Source: a virus. Taken from it: 29,392 bases of DNA. This document shows, one piece after another, positions 5,827-13,582 of the stretch. The notes beneath the pieces are model-generated. The model was not told where the DNA came from. It saw only the letters and a list, made by a program, of their open reading frames with translations, and made no database searches. The stretch spans positions 1-29,392 of IMG/VR virus record IMGVR_UViG_3300017706_001656; one strand, 5' to 3'. Position numbers and translations under genes: made by a program. The stretch's first letter is position 1; every line of letters starts with the position of its first letter.

Positions 5827-5855
5827 TTGACAAGTTAGCTTAAACTAGATATAAT
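5827..5855 (+). promoter_or_regulatory. sigma70 promoter P2 upstream of the HNH gene
   Basis: Exact TTGACA at 5827-5832, 17-base spacer, exact TATAAT at 5850-5855. The expected start is about 5861-5863. The HNH gene begins at 5889 with AGAGGA as ribosome site. The promoter lies wholly in the 85-base gap after the large terminase and would drive HNH, portal, protease-capsid up to the terminator at 9775. Confidence 0.85.
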
Positions 5856-5888
5856 TCTTTAAATGAAAAATAAAGGAACCAGAGGAAA

Positions 5889-6254
5889 ATGCCTAAGTTA
5901 AAACGTGATATTGTAAAGTATGTACGAGATAAGGCAAAATCTAAGTATAAAAAGGATTCCTCTTGCGAGATTTGTGGTGCAACAGAGCAGTTAGACTTTC
6001 ACCACTTTTACAGTCTCACACCTTTGTTAAACAAATGGATAAAAGATAACAATCACAATCCCGAGTATATTCAAGCACTTCGGGATGATTTTATAGAAGA
6101 GCATCATGCTGAGCTATATGATCACACAGCTACTTTGTGTCATACTCATCATTTGAAACTTCATTCAATTTACGGTAAAGATCCAGCACTGACTACAGCT
6201 ACAAAGCAGATGCGTTGGGTAAAGATTCAAAGAGAAAAACATGGCTTGGTATAA
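5889..6254 (+). CDS. HNH endonuclease next to the terminase
   Basis: 121 residues, ATG preceded by AGAGGAAA. Two zinc-ligand pairs, C26-x-x-C29 (SCEICGATEQ) and C84-x-x-H87 (TLCHTHHLKLH), bracket the ββα-metal core; LDFHHF (H38, H39) supplies the HNH histidines. HNH proteins encoded beside terminase and portal are required for site-specific DNA maturation in several cos-type HK97-like phages, where they stimulate TerL cleavage; this position suggests the same job and a cohesive-end packaging mechanism. A freestanding homing endonuclease is the alternative, but no duplicated target or interrupted gene is visible. It overlaps the portal gene by 14 bases. Confidence 0.85.
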   Translation: MPKLKRDIVKYVRDKAKSKYKKDSSCEICGATEQLDFHHFYSLTPLLNKWIKDNNHNPEYIQALRDDFIEEHHAELYDHTATLCHTHHLKLHSIYGKDPALTTATKQMRWVKIQREKHGLV

Positions 6255-7452
6255 TCCTTTTAGCAAAAAACCTGTTGAAGTCGAAGAGAAGTTAAATCCT
6301 GCTCAACAGTATTTTGACCATAAAATAGAAAATACCCGAGAAAACTTTACTAGCTATGAAAAAGCTTATGAAGACTTAGAAATTGTAAATCGAGGAGTTA
6401 ATTTAATAGTAGATGATGCAGCTGCAATTCCTACTACTATACTACCTCCTGCAACAGGTGTAAAAGGTGTAGTAAAAGGAGTAAAGCGTTCTAGAGTTGA
6501 TTTACTACTCAATAGAGAACCTAACCCTTTTCAAGATATTAGTACTTTTCGTCGTAATTTAATTACTGATTTCTTACTTGATGGTAACATATTTATTTAT
6601 TTTGATGGAGTTCATTTATATCATTTACCCGCAAATAAAATGAATATTCATGCAAGTAAAGATACTTATATTGAAAAATTTACTTTTAATGAAACAGTAG
6701 ATTATTCGCCCGATGAGATTATTCATATTAAGGATAACTCATTCTACTCTATTTATAGAGGCATCTCTCGCTTAAAGCCTGCTCTTCGCACAATGATACT
6801 TATGAAGAATATGAGAGAGTTTCAAGATAATTTTTTCAAGAATGGAGCAATACCGGGTTTAGTACTTAAATCACCAAATACTCTTTCAGAAAAAATTAAA
6901 GAACGTATGATGGTATCGTGGCAAGCCAGATATAATCCAACAGCAGGAGGAAGAAGACCTCTCATTCTTGACGGCGGTATAGAAGTAGATAAACTTTCTA
7001 ATACAAGTTTTAGAGATTTAGACTTCCAAGAAGCGATTGCAGAAAATGAAAAAATTATATTAAAAGCATTAGGAGTACCTCCTATTTTATTGGATTCGGG
7101 AAACAATGCAAACATTCGTCCAAATATGAGAATGTATTACTTAGAAACCATTATACCGATTGTAAGAAAGTTAAATTTTGGACTAGAACGATACTTTGGA
7201 TTTGAAATAAAAGAGGATATCTCAGATATTCCTGCACTACAACCAGAGTTGAGAGATTCAGCAGCTTATTATACCTCTCTAGTAAATGGAGGAATTATTA
7301 CTCCGGCAGAAGCCAGAGAAAGACTTGGTTTTGATAATATAGAAGGCACTGAAGATATAAGAGTACCAGCAAATATAGCAGGTTCTGCGGCCAACCCTAG
7401 TGAAGGCGGCAGACCCCCCGAAAATATAGGAACAGATGAAGGAACAGAATAG
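6241..7452 (+). CDS. portal protein
   Basis: 403 residues, the usual size for HK97-family portals, which form the twelve-fold ring through which DNA enters and leaves the head. Typical elements: an N-terminal AWYNPFSKK start, an early YEDLEIVNRGVNLIVDDAAA helix, LLLNREPNPFQDISTFRRNL at about 85-104, DEIIHIKDNSFYSIYRGISR around 160-180, then the clip/stem region with the NFFKNGAIPGLVLKSP motif and LGVPPILLDSGNNANIRPNM around residues 279-298, and the C-terminal GGIITPAEARERLGF. It begins within the end of the HNH gene and its TAG overlaps the next GTG by one base, so translation is coupled on both sides. Confidence 0.95.
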   Translation: MAWYNPFSKKPVEVEEKLNPAQQYFDHKIENTRENFTSYEKAYEDLEIVNRGVNLIVDDAAAIPTTILPPATGVKGVVKGVKRSRVDLLLNREPNPFQDISTFRRNLITDFLLDGNIFIYFDGVHLYHLPANKMNIHASKDTYIEKFTFNETVDYSPDEIIHIKDNSFYSIYRGISRLKPALRTMILMKNMREFQDNFFKNGAIPGLVLKSPNTLSEKIKERMMVSWQARYNPTAGGRRPLILDGGIEVDKLSNTSFRDLDFQEAIAENEKIILKALGVPPILLDSGNNANIRPNMRMYYLETIIPIVRKLNFGLERYFGFEIKEDISDIPALQPELRDSAAYYTSLVNGGIITPAEARERLGFDNIEGTEDIRVPANIAGSAANPSEGGRPPENIGTDEGTE

Positions 7453-7769
7453 TGGCAAGAGATAGAGTAAGATCAGAAATACTAAAATCTATAGCATTTG
7501 ATATGTTAGAAGCCGGAAAAGAGTTATCGGAGCAAGAATATGGAAAATTAACGAACGCTTCCGTTAGTCTTAGAGCAGTAAATAATCATTTTGGGAGATG
7601 GCCTAGAGTAGTAAAACTTATTAAGGTCAATCTTCCTGAAGTATGGGAGGAAATAGTAACAGAGAAAATTGTTGAACCTCCACCCAAGCCCGTAGCACCA
7701 AAGGTTAGGAAAGTAGTTAAAAAGCCAATACCTAAAGTCTCGGTTAAAAAGGAAATAGAAGATGAATAA
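7452..7769 (+). CDS. small protein with HTH-like N-terminus and basic Pro/Lys tail, unknown function
   Basis: GTG start sharing one base with the portal TAG (TAGTG); 105 residues. Residues 1-65 look helical and HTH-like (VRSEILKSIAFDMLEAGKE, then SLRAVNNHFGRWPRVVKLIK, which has the spacing of a DNA-binding helix pair). Residues 72-105 are a Pro/Lys/Val-rich tail (PPPKPVAPKVRKVVKKPIPK) likely to be disordered. No family recognised. The location between portal and protease is commonly occupied by small head-assembly or DNA-binding proteins; a role inside the assembling head is inference. It overlaps the next start by eight bases. Confidence 0.55.
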   Translation: MARDRVRSEILKSIAFDMLEAGKELSEQEYGKLTNASVSLRAVNNHFGRWPRVVKLIKVNLPEVWEEIVTEKIVEPPPKPVAPKVRKVVKKPIPKVSVKKEIEDE

Positions 7770-9750
7770 AATCTTTAATTTAACATCTACTTTTAAATCT
7801 CACGAAACCGACGACGGTTCTGTGATGATTCGTGGTATGGCAAGTACAGCAGACTTTGATCGCGCGGGTGATTCAATTTCATGCGAAGCTTGGCAGAAAG
7901 GTGGATTATCAAACTTTGAGAAAAACCCAATTATCTTGTTTAATCACGACTATGATAAACCTATTGGGAGAGCTACAGGATTAAAAGCAGGCCCTAATGG
8001 CCTGGAACTTGAAGCAAAGATTAGTAAGGCTGCGCCTGCTAACGTAGCGCAACTTGTTAAAGACGGCGTACTTGGAGCCTTTTCCGTTGGTTTCCGGGTC
8101 AAGGACGCTGATTATTTAGAGGAAACCGATGGACTAAAGATTAAGGATGCTGAGTTATTTGAGGTATCGGTAGTATCTGTACCATGCAATCAATCAGCTA
8201 CTTTTTCGCTCGCGAAGTCATTTGACTCAGATGAAGAGTACAATGAATTCAAAAAAACTTTCACAAATCGTGTAGATCTAGCCGGTCAGTCTCTGGCTAA
8301 GGACGAAGTTAATACTTCTAGCATAGCTAGTGACGCACCGAAAAGCGCGGAGAAATCCGCAGATCAGGAGATCAAGATGGACAATAAAGACATCGACTTG
8401 GAAGCTTTTGCAAAACAAGTAGCAGAAGACACTGCTGCTAAGATTGCTATGAAGCAAGCCGAGCAAAAAGCAGCTGAAGAAGCAAAAGCTAAAGCAGCTC
8501 AAGAAGCCGAAGAAGCGAAAGCTTTAGAAGCAGAATCAATTAAAACTGTTATTGACAGTGGCGTACAATCAGGCGTAGAAACTCTTATGAGTGACGTTGA
8601 AGCAAAACTTAATGAAAAAGACGCTAAAATCGAAGAAGTAGTTGCTTCTTTCCAAAAAGACCTAGCAGAGAAAAATGCTGAAATCGAAGCTATGTCTAAA
8701 AGTAAGCGCCAATTTGCTGACCGTTCAGGTGCTGGCGATCTAAGTAAGTTTGGTAAAGAGTTTATGCATGCTTCTTTACTTGGTACTATTACTGGTAAAG
8801 GAATGAACACTCGTTTTGCTCAAGACCTTCAAGAAAAAGCTGGTATTAATTATACTGCTGAAGCAGCTGATATTGATCAGGAAGTTTCTAATCTTATTGA
8901 GAAAGAAATTCAATCTGAACTTAAAGTTGCAGCTCTTTTCCGTGAAATCACTGTAAATGGTAAGTCTACTGTACTACCAATTCAGCCTGATGGTCAAGGT
9001 GCAAACTGGACTGGTGTTCCAGGTAATACCGAGAAAGAAGGTACTTTAGCTAGTGCTAGTTCTGATGGTGGTGCTCAAAGTGCTTATAAAGCAAAACAAG
9101 TAGTTATGAACACAGATCGTTTGATCTCGACTTCTTTCATCGATAACGATGTAGATGAGTCAGTTCTAGTGAACTTGATGCCAATGATTACTGAAAGCAT
9201 TGCACGTGCTCATGGTAAGCAAGTAGAGTACTCATTCCTTCATGGCAACTCAGCAAACATCAGTGGTCTTGTTGCAGACGCAGTAGAATCTGGCGATAAC
9301 GTAGCTGGTTCAGCAGCGGCAGTTACAGTTACTTCGCTTAAACTATTAGACGCACGTAAGAAAATGGGTCTATATGGTTTGAATCCAGCAGACGTTACTT
9401 ACATTGTTAGCCAAGATGCTTACTATGATCTATTAAGTGATGGTGACTTCCAAACTCTTGATGAAGTGGGTACTGAACTTGCTATTAAAGTAACTGGTAC
9501 TGTAGGTGCTCTATACGGTTCTCCCGTAATTGTATCTAACGAGTTCAAAACTGGTGCAGCAGACGTTACTTCTGCTCTAGCTGTATATACTCGTGGTTAC
9601 GTAGTTCCACGTCTTCGTGGCGTAAGTGTTGAACAGGACTATGAAGTTATGAATCAACGTAATATTATTGTTGCTTCTCAGTCGTTGGGTCTAACTAAAA
9701 CTCAACTAACTGGTAATGTAGCAGTTAAGGTTGAATATAGCGGCGCATAA
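7762..9750 (+). CDS. fused prohead protease - scaffold - HK97-fold major capsid protein
   Basis: 662 residues. Residues 1 to about 150 are a U35/HK97 prohead protease: catalytic His62 in ILFNHD, Ser108 in GAFSVGF, and a conserved Glu134 in ELFEVSVVSVP. Residues about 205-310 are an Ala/Glu/Lys-rich coiled coil resembling an HK97 delta-domain scaffold. From about residue 315 (KSKRQFADRSGAGD) the HK97-fold capsid begins, with the E-loop-like region and the C-terminal PVIVSNEF...YVVPRLRGVSVEQDYEVMNQ typical of phage capsids. Self-cleavage is expected near the scaffold-capsid border, which would release capsid of roughly 345 residues. Protease-capsid fusions exist in other phages. An internal in-frame ATG at codon 206 has its own strong ribosome site, so scaffold-capsid may also be made without protease. 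An intrinsic terminator follows. Confidence 0.93.
   Translation: MNKIFNLTSTFKSHETDDGSVMIRGMASTADFDRAGDSISCEAWQKGGLSNFEKNPIILFNHDYDKPIGRATGLKAGPNGLELEAKISKAAPANVAQLVKDGVLGAFSVGFRVKDADYLEETDGLKIKDAELFEVSVVSVPCNQSATFSLAKSFDSDEEYNEFKKTFTNRVDLAGQSLAKDEVNTSSIASDAPKSAEKSADQEIKMDNKDIDLEAFAKQVAEDTAAKIAMKQAEQKAAEEAKAKAAQEAEEAKALEAESIKTVIDSGVQSGVETLMSDVEAKLNEKDAKIEEVVASFQKDLAEKNAEIEAMSKSKRQFADRSGAGDLSKFGKEFMHASLLGTITGKGMNTRFAQDLQEKAGINYTAEAADIDQEVSNLIEKEIQSELKVAALFREITVNGKSTVLPIQPDGQGANWTGVPGNTEKEGTLASASSDGGAQSAYKAKQVVMNTDRLISTSFIDNDVDESVLVNLMPMITESIARAHGKQVEYSFLHGNSANISGLVADAVESGDNVAGSAAAVTVTSLKLLDARKKMGLYGLNPADVTYIVSQDAYYDLLSDGDFQTLDEVGTELAIKVTGTVGALYGSPVIVSNEFKTGAADVTSALAVYTRGYVVPRLRGVSVEQDYEVMNQRNIIVASQSLGLTKTQLTGNVAVKVEYSGA
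8366..8379 (+). promoter_or_regulatory. internal ribosome binding site and in-frame start within the protease-capsid gene
   Basis: AGGAG at 8366-8370, a six-base spacer, then ATG at 8377-8379. The ATG is codon 206 of the fused gene (8377 minus 7762 equals 615, divisible by three) and sits exactly where the protease domain and its linker end and the coiled-coil scaffold begins. Initiation here would make a 457-residue scaffold-capsid protein lacking the protease, similar in principle to internal starts in the lambda C/Nu3 and related genes. Sequence supports it; use is inferred. Confidence 0.6.
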
Positions 9751-9774
9751 TTTGGTTTTTAACCAATAAAACGA

Positions 9775-9802
9775 GAGGGAGGTTCGCCTCCCTCAAGTTT
9801 TT
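9775..9802 (+). terminator. intrinsic terminator after the capsid gene
   Basis: An eight-base-pair perfect stem (GAGGGAGG at 9775-9782 with CCTCCCTC at 9787-9794) closes a TTCG loop and is followed by AAG and TTTTT (9798-9802). It starts 25 bases after the capsid stop. No promoter is visible between it and the connector gene at 9822, so downstream genes depend on readthrough or antitermination. Confidence 0.85.
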
Positions 9803-9821
9803 ACTAATGGACTTATAGAAT

Positions 9822-10397
9822 ATGGCAAATTTAGTATCTTTAAATGAATATAAGATTAATAAAGGAATCAATAGCGTAAAAGAAGATGAGCGCATTGAGT
9901 CTTTAATTACTTCCGTGAGTCAATTAGTAAAAACTTATTGTGGGAACAGCATTTTATCAGCAACACACGTAGAAACCTTTAGCATTAACTGGGGAACTAA
10001 CTTAGTACAACTAACAGAGAGTCCTGCAAACAGTATCGTGTCTGTAAATATTAGAGATATTTATAGTGATTCTTACACAGGATTACCTACTTCAGAGTAT
10101 TTTTTAGAAAGTTCTACAGATAGTGTTTATAGAGTTAATACAACTGGTACTGCAAGAAACTGGCCTACAGGACCAGCCTCTGTTAGGGTAGAATATACAG
10201 CAGGTTATGCAATTTGTCCTTCAGATTTAAAATTAGCAGTGTTTGACTTGATTACTTACTACTTAAAAGATGAACATAAAGCTCGTCAAACATTAGCAGG
10301 TGCTAGTATACAAAACGAGTCATCTTCAAGTCAGCGTAATAACGTAGCGTTCCCTGACCACATTAAAAGAGTCTTGGATCTATATAAAAACTTCTAA
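9822..10397 (+). CDS. head-tail connector protein (HK97 gp6-like)
   Basis: 191 residues. The opening MANLVSLNEYKINKGINSVKEDERIESLITSVSQLVKTYCG is the typical start of the gp6/gp15-type adaptor family: short helix, DDxRIExLI-type motif and a helix ending in a Cys-Gly turn. A strand-rich middle (residues 45-125) and a C-terminal helix bundle (CPSDLKLAVFDLITYYLKDE) follow, where gp6-like proteins contact the portal. These proteins form the ring that docks on the portal after packaging. Only weak ribosome-site signal is visible upstream of the ATG; the gene lies just behind the capsid terminator. Its stop shares a base with the next ATG. Confidence 0.8.
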   Translation: MANLVSLNEYKINKGINSVKEDERIESLITSVSQLVKTYCGNSILSATHVETFSINWGTNLVQLTESPANSIVSVNIRDIYSDSYTGLPTSEYFLESSTDSVYRVNTTGTARNWPTGPASVRVEYTAGYAICPSDLKLAVFDLITYYLKDEHKARQTLAGASIQNESSSSQRNNVAFPDHIKRVLDLYKNF

Positions 10398-11821
10398 TGA
10401 GTAGGCAAAGGCTAAAAGGCTTTTTAGAAAAACTCGAAAAAGAGATGTATAGAAGAGATCCTACTTATCGTAGAGAAGCTGATAAAAGAGAGATGACTTT
10501 CTTTTATAATCCTAAAAGACTAGCAGATGAGTTACAAAAAGAGTTTGCATTTAGAGACTTATTAGAAGTTTTTGGTAAAAAAGATGTAGTTAATTTTATA
10601 GGTAAAGGGACAGCAAAGATACTTGCAGATTGTAGAACACAAGCAAAATCTTTTAAAAAGACTAGAGGAGTTTTAGTTAGGAGTAATCAGTATTCTATTA
10701 AAGTCACTTTAGCTGTTGAAAAAAATCCTAAAACAGGTGGTAACTACAGTAATTTTAATAAGTTAAAAAGTCTTTATAAAGAATCTTTAAATTCTTTTAT
10801 AATGGATCTAAATGAGTTTTTAAAGAAGAACCACGAAACAAAACTAACAAAAACTCAAGCCGGTTATTACGATAGAGAGAAAAAACAGTATAACAGAAAA
10901 GTTATTAATACTGATAAAGAAATAGAATTTGGTTCAGACCTAATAGAAGCAGGTCACTTAGAAGGAGAGGGTATTGCCGAAAGTAGGGCAAGAGATGCAA
11001 TAGATAAAGCAATCAATGAAAGCTATACTTCAGCAGCAAATAAAGAAGTATTAGAGAATAATATGAGTGCTTTAGGTATAGATTTAGGTTTTATAAGAAA
11101 CGATAAAACAGACAAGCATACTATATATGCACAAAGTCGTGTAGAAAATCAGACAACAGGTTATTTAAGTGGAAACGAAAAACGAAAGTTTCAACAAAAC
11201 TTAAGAAAAGCTATAGAAAGACTAGACGAATCAACTCCTATTAAAGGTTTAAAAGGCTCGGATTCTATAGAAGAATTAAAAGTTAAACAAGCAACTCATA
11301 CTATTATGAAAGAGTATGAAAGTAAAGCAAATATTAGAACTAGCCCTAAAAGTAAAAAACCTAAACTAACAAAAAGAAGTGCTGTTAAGGAAGGCAATAA
11401 AAAAAGATCTAAAAAAACAAATAGTACTTTAGCAAAAGCAACGGTTGCAAAAGCAGGGTTAAAAAGAAAGAAAAAAACAAAACAAAAGAGAGGCCCTTCT
11501 TCCTCACCGTTACAGCTTATTGGCATAATAAATAAAGAACTACCAGATACTGTTAGAAAGAATATGGGGCCTCCGGCTCTTGAAAATCAAACAGGAAGAT
11601 TTGCAGAAAGCGTTAGGGTTACAGATGTTACACAAACTCGTAAAGGATTTCCTAGTTTTGGATACACTTATGCAAAAAATCCTTATCAAGTATTTGAACA
11701 AGGTAACGGTAGACCAGGATGGGCAAGTGCCGAGAGAGATCCTCGAGCAATAATTGATAAGTCTATTAGAGAAATAGCAGCACAGTTCGCAATAGGCAGA
11801 TTTTACACTAGGAGACAGTAA
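10397..11821 (+). CDS. long neck/tail-completion protein with gp10-like C-terminus and basic linker
   Basis: 474 residues, ATG within the previous stop. Residues about 375-474 resemble an HK97 gp10-like neck protein: INKELPDTVRKNMGPP helix, TGRFAESVRV, FGYTYAKNPYQVFEQG, then DPRAIIDKSIREIAAQ; standard members are about 110-170 residues. Ahead of it lie about 300 residues with helical, charged character (FLEKLEKEMYRRDPTYRREA at the start, GKKDVVNFIGKGTAKIL) that match nothing I know, and a strongly basic linker at about 315-370 (SKKPKLTKRSAVKEGNKKRS; KRKKKTKQKRG). Position between connector and tail terminator fits a head-completion or head-tail joining role. The N-terminal domain may be a phage-specific addition. 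Confidence 0.65.
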   Translation: MSRQRLKGFLEKLEKEMYRRDPTYRREADKREMTFFYNPKRLADELQKEFAFRDLLEVFGKKDVVNFIGKGTAKILADCRTQAKSFKKTRGVLVRSNQYSIKVTLAVEKNPKTGGNYSNFNKLKSLYKESLNSFIMDLNEFLKKNHETKLTKTQAGYYDREKKQYNRKVINTDKEIEFGSDLIEAGHLEGEGIAESRARDAIDKAINESYTSAANKEVLENNMSALGIDLGFIRNDKTDKHTIYAQSRVENQTTGYLSGNEKRKFQQNLRKAIERLDESTPIKGLKGSDSIEELKVKQATHTIMKEYESKANIRTSPKSKKPKLTKRSAVKEGNKKRSKKTNSTLAKATVAKAGLKRKKKTKQKRGPSSSPLQLIGIINKELPDTVRKNMGPPALENQTGRFAESVRVTDVTQTRKGFPSFGYTYAKNPYQVFEQGNGRPGWASAERDPRAIIDKSIREIAAQFAIGRFYTRRQ

Positions 11822-12273
11822 TGGCAGCAAGAGACTATACAACGAGACGTTTAGGCATAGTTGCTGGCATCGTTGATAAGTTAAAAGACATAAATGGCAC
11901 TGGTGCATTTTTATCCGATGTATCCGAGAATGTGTCTCCTCGACTAAAGTTTTGGGACGAGGTAGAAGAATTTCCAGCAATTCATCTTAACGCAGGTTCA
12001 GAGAGCAGGGAATATCAAGGCGGTGGATATAAAGACCGCTTTTTAAACATAACAGTAAGATGTTATGTACAAGACGAGGACGCAGTTACAGCATTAGACG
12101 AATTGCTAGAAGATGTGGAAACCGTACTCGAAAATAACTCAAGACTAGCGTATACAGATCGTACAGGTACGACTCAATACACTCAACAAATCACAATAGT
12201 CAGTATTGATACTGATGAAGGTGTATTAGAGCCTTTAGGAGTAGGAGAAATACTCATAGAGGTTCGATACTAG
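11821..12273 (+). CDS. tail terminator protein (lambda U/DUF3168-like)
   Basis: 150 residues, ATG within the previous stop. A small alpha/beta protein: N-terminal helix RRLGIVAGIVDKLKDI, strand pair around EFPAIHLNAGSESREYQGGG, RFLNITVRCYV strand, a helix DEDAVTALDELLEDVETVLEN and final strands ending GVGEILIEVRY. This order, size and location just before the tail tube gene fit the lambda gpU/HK97 gp-like tail terminator that caps the finished tube and docks on the head. A 61-base gap to the next gene contains only a short, weak inverted repeat. Confidence 0.8.
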   Translation: MAARDYTTRRLGIVAGIVDKLKDINGTGAFLSDVSENVSPRLKFWDEVEEFPAIHLNAGSESREYQGGGYKDRFLNITVRCYVQDEDAVTALDELLEDVETVLENNSRLAYTDRTGTTQYTQQITIVSIDTDEGVLEPLGVGEILIEVRY

Positions 12274-12334
12274 AAAATACTGGTAAGAACAAATGTTCAA
12301 TTCCAAGTCTTTTCAAGAAACATAGGAGAAAACT

Positions 12335-13582
12335 ATGGCAGATTCATTATTTTTTAGCAGAGATACGAGAGTCTTCATAAAGATAACGGGCCAAGATACT
12401 GTATGGGAACTGCCTGTACTTGATGGATTTTCATTCTCTCAAGCCACTAACGCTTCAGAGGTCTCTATTAACGAGATGGCTAATGCTACTGGGGGCAGTC
12501 GTCGAGCACGTCAAATGTTCAATGACTCATATGCACCAGCAGAATGGTCTTTTTCAACTTACGCAAGACCTTACTACGACTCAGGTAATAGTAAAGATCA
12601 ATCAGTAGAGCAAGTACTTTGGGCATTAATTGCAGGACAACCTCATTATACTTCTTTAGGTTTTAAATCTCAGTCAGCCTCGGGCGCAGCTTATATTAGC
12701 CAGGGTACAAATAAACAAGATATTAGTTTTGCAGAGTCTAATAAAACAACTTTAGGCACCGCCGATATTTGGTTCTTAATGGGAGATTCTTCCGATTCAG
12801 CAGATTCTAATACTATTGCAACAGCCTATAAAATCGAAGAGTGTTGTGTAAATGAAGCTACTTTTGACTTTGATATTGACGGTATTGCAACCCTTAACTG
12901 GGCCGGATTTGGAAAAATTATTAAAGAAGTTGGTGTATATGTACAAGATGCTGCTCCCACATCTGGAGCTGTAAAAGGGGATGACTTATGGGTAAAAACT
13001 GCTTCACCAGCCTATAGCGCATCTTCAGTACACGTTTCAAATAGTTCAGATATGACAGCAAGTGAAGGCGCTTTTGGAATCACAGTAACAGGCATTGATC
13101 AAGATTCTAACTATATTAGAAATAGAGTTTCATACTTATCAGTTTCCTCTCTTAATACCGGTGGAACAGCAGGAGTAACTCTTACTGGAGGAAGCATTAA
13201 TATCAATAATAATATTACTTATATTACTCCAGAAACTTTAGGCGTAGTTAATCAACCTCTAGGCCATGTTACTGGGACACGGACTGTTGGAGGAAATGTA
13301 ACTTGTTATTTAAATGCAGAAGCGGGAGCAAGCGCAGACTTATTTAGCGATGTTTTAGGGGCTACAAGTACTATTACTAACCAATTTAATTTAACCTTTT
13401 CAATAGGTGGAGGTATTACTGAAGGAGTGCCTGCAGTAGAATTTAAGATGGCTAACTGTCATTTAGAAGTTCCAGCGCATAGTATTGAAGACGTTATTTC
13501 TCTCGAAACAACCTTCCACGCATTACCTTCTAATATGGAAAGTACAGACGAGCTAGTAATTAGCTACGCAGGAGGACACTAA
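12335..13582 (+). CDS. tail tube protein, copy 1
   Basis: 415 residues, preceded by AGGAG. The opening LFFSRDTRVFI, LPVLDGFSFSQATNASEVSI and MFNDSYAPAEWSFSTYARP blocks recur almost unchanged in the following gene, as do CCVNEATFDFDIDGIATLNW and the C-terminal CHLEVPAHSIEDVISLETTF. The strand-rich composition and position after the tail terminator and before the G/GT chaperones fit the lambda gpV-type tube protein. It is about 37 residues longer than copy 2; a segment around residues 200-240 (DAAPTSGAVKGDDLWVKTA and neighbours) has no counterpart in copy 2 and may form an extra surface-exposed domain. The final stop shares a base with the next ATG. Confidence 0.85.
   Translation: MADSLFFSRDTRVFIKITGQDTVWELPVLDGFSFSQATNASEVSINEMANATGGSRRARQMFNDSYAPAEWSFSTYARPYYDSGNSKDQSVEQVLWALIAGQPHYTSLGFKSQSASGAAYISQGTNKQDISFAESNKTTLGTADIWFLMGDSSDSADSNTIATAYKIEECCVNEATFDFDIDGIATLNWAGFGKIIKEVGVYVQDAAPTSGAVKGDDLWVKTASPAYSASSVHVSNSSDMTASEGAFGITVTGIDQDSNYIRNRVSYLSVSSLNTGGTAGVTLTGGSININNNITYITPETLGVVNQPLGHVTGTRTVGGNVTCYLNAEAGASADLFSDVLGATSTITNQFNLTFSIGGGITEGVPAVEFKMANCHLEVPAHSIEDVISLETTFHALPSNMESTDELVISYAGGH

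Noticed and set aside
11540-11980. Antisense frame of 146 residues spanning two neck genes
   Set aside because: Crosses a gene boundary, with a Cys/Leu-rich composition unlike a real protein.
12287-12298. Short inverted repeat GAACA-AA-TGTTC before the tail tube
   Set aside because: Five pairs with a two-base loop and no T tract; too weak for a terminator or operator call.
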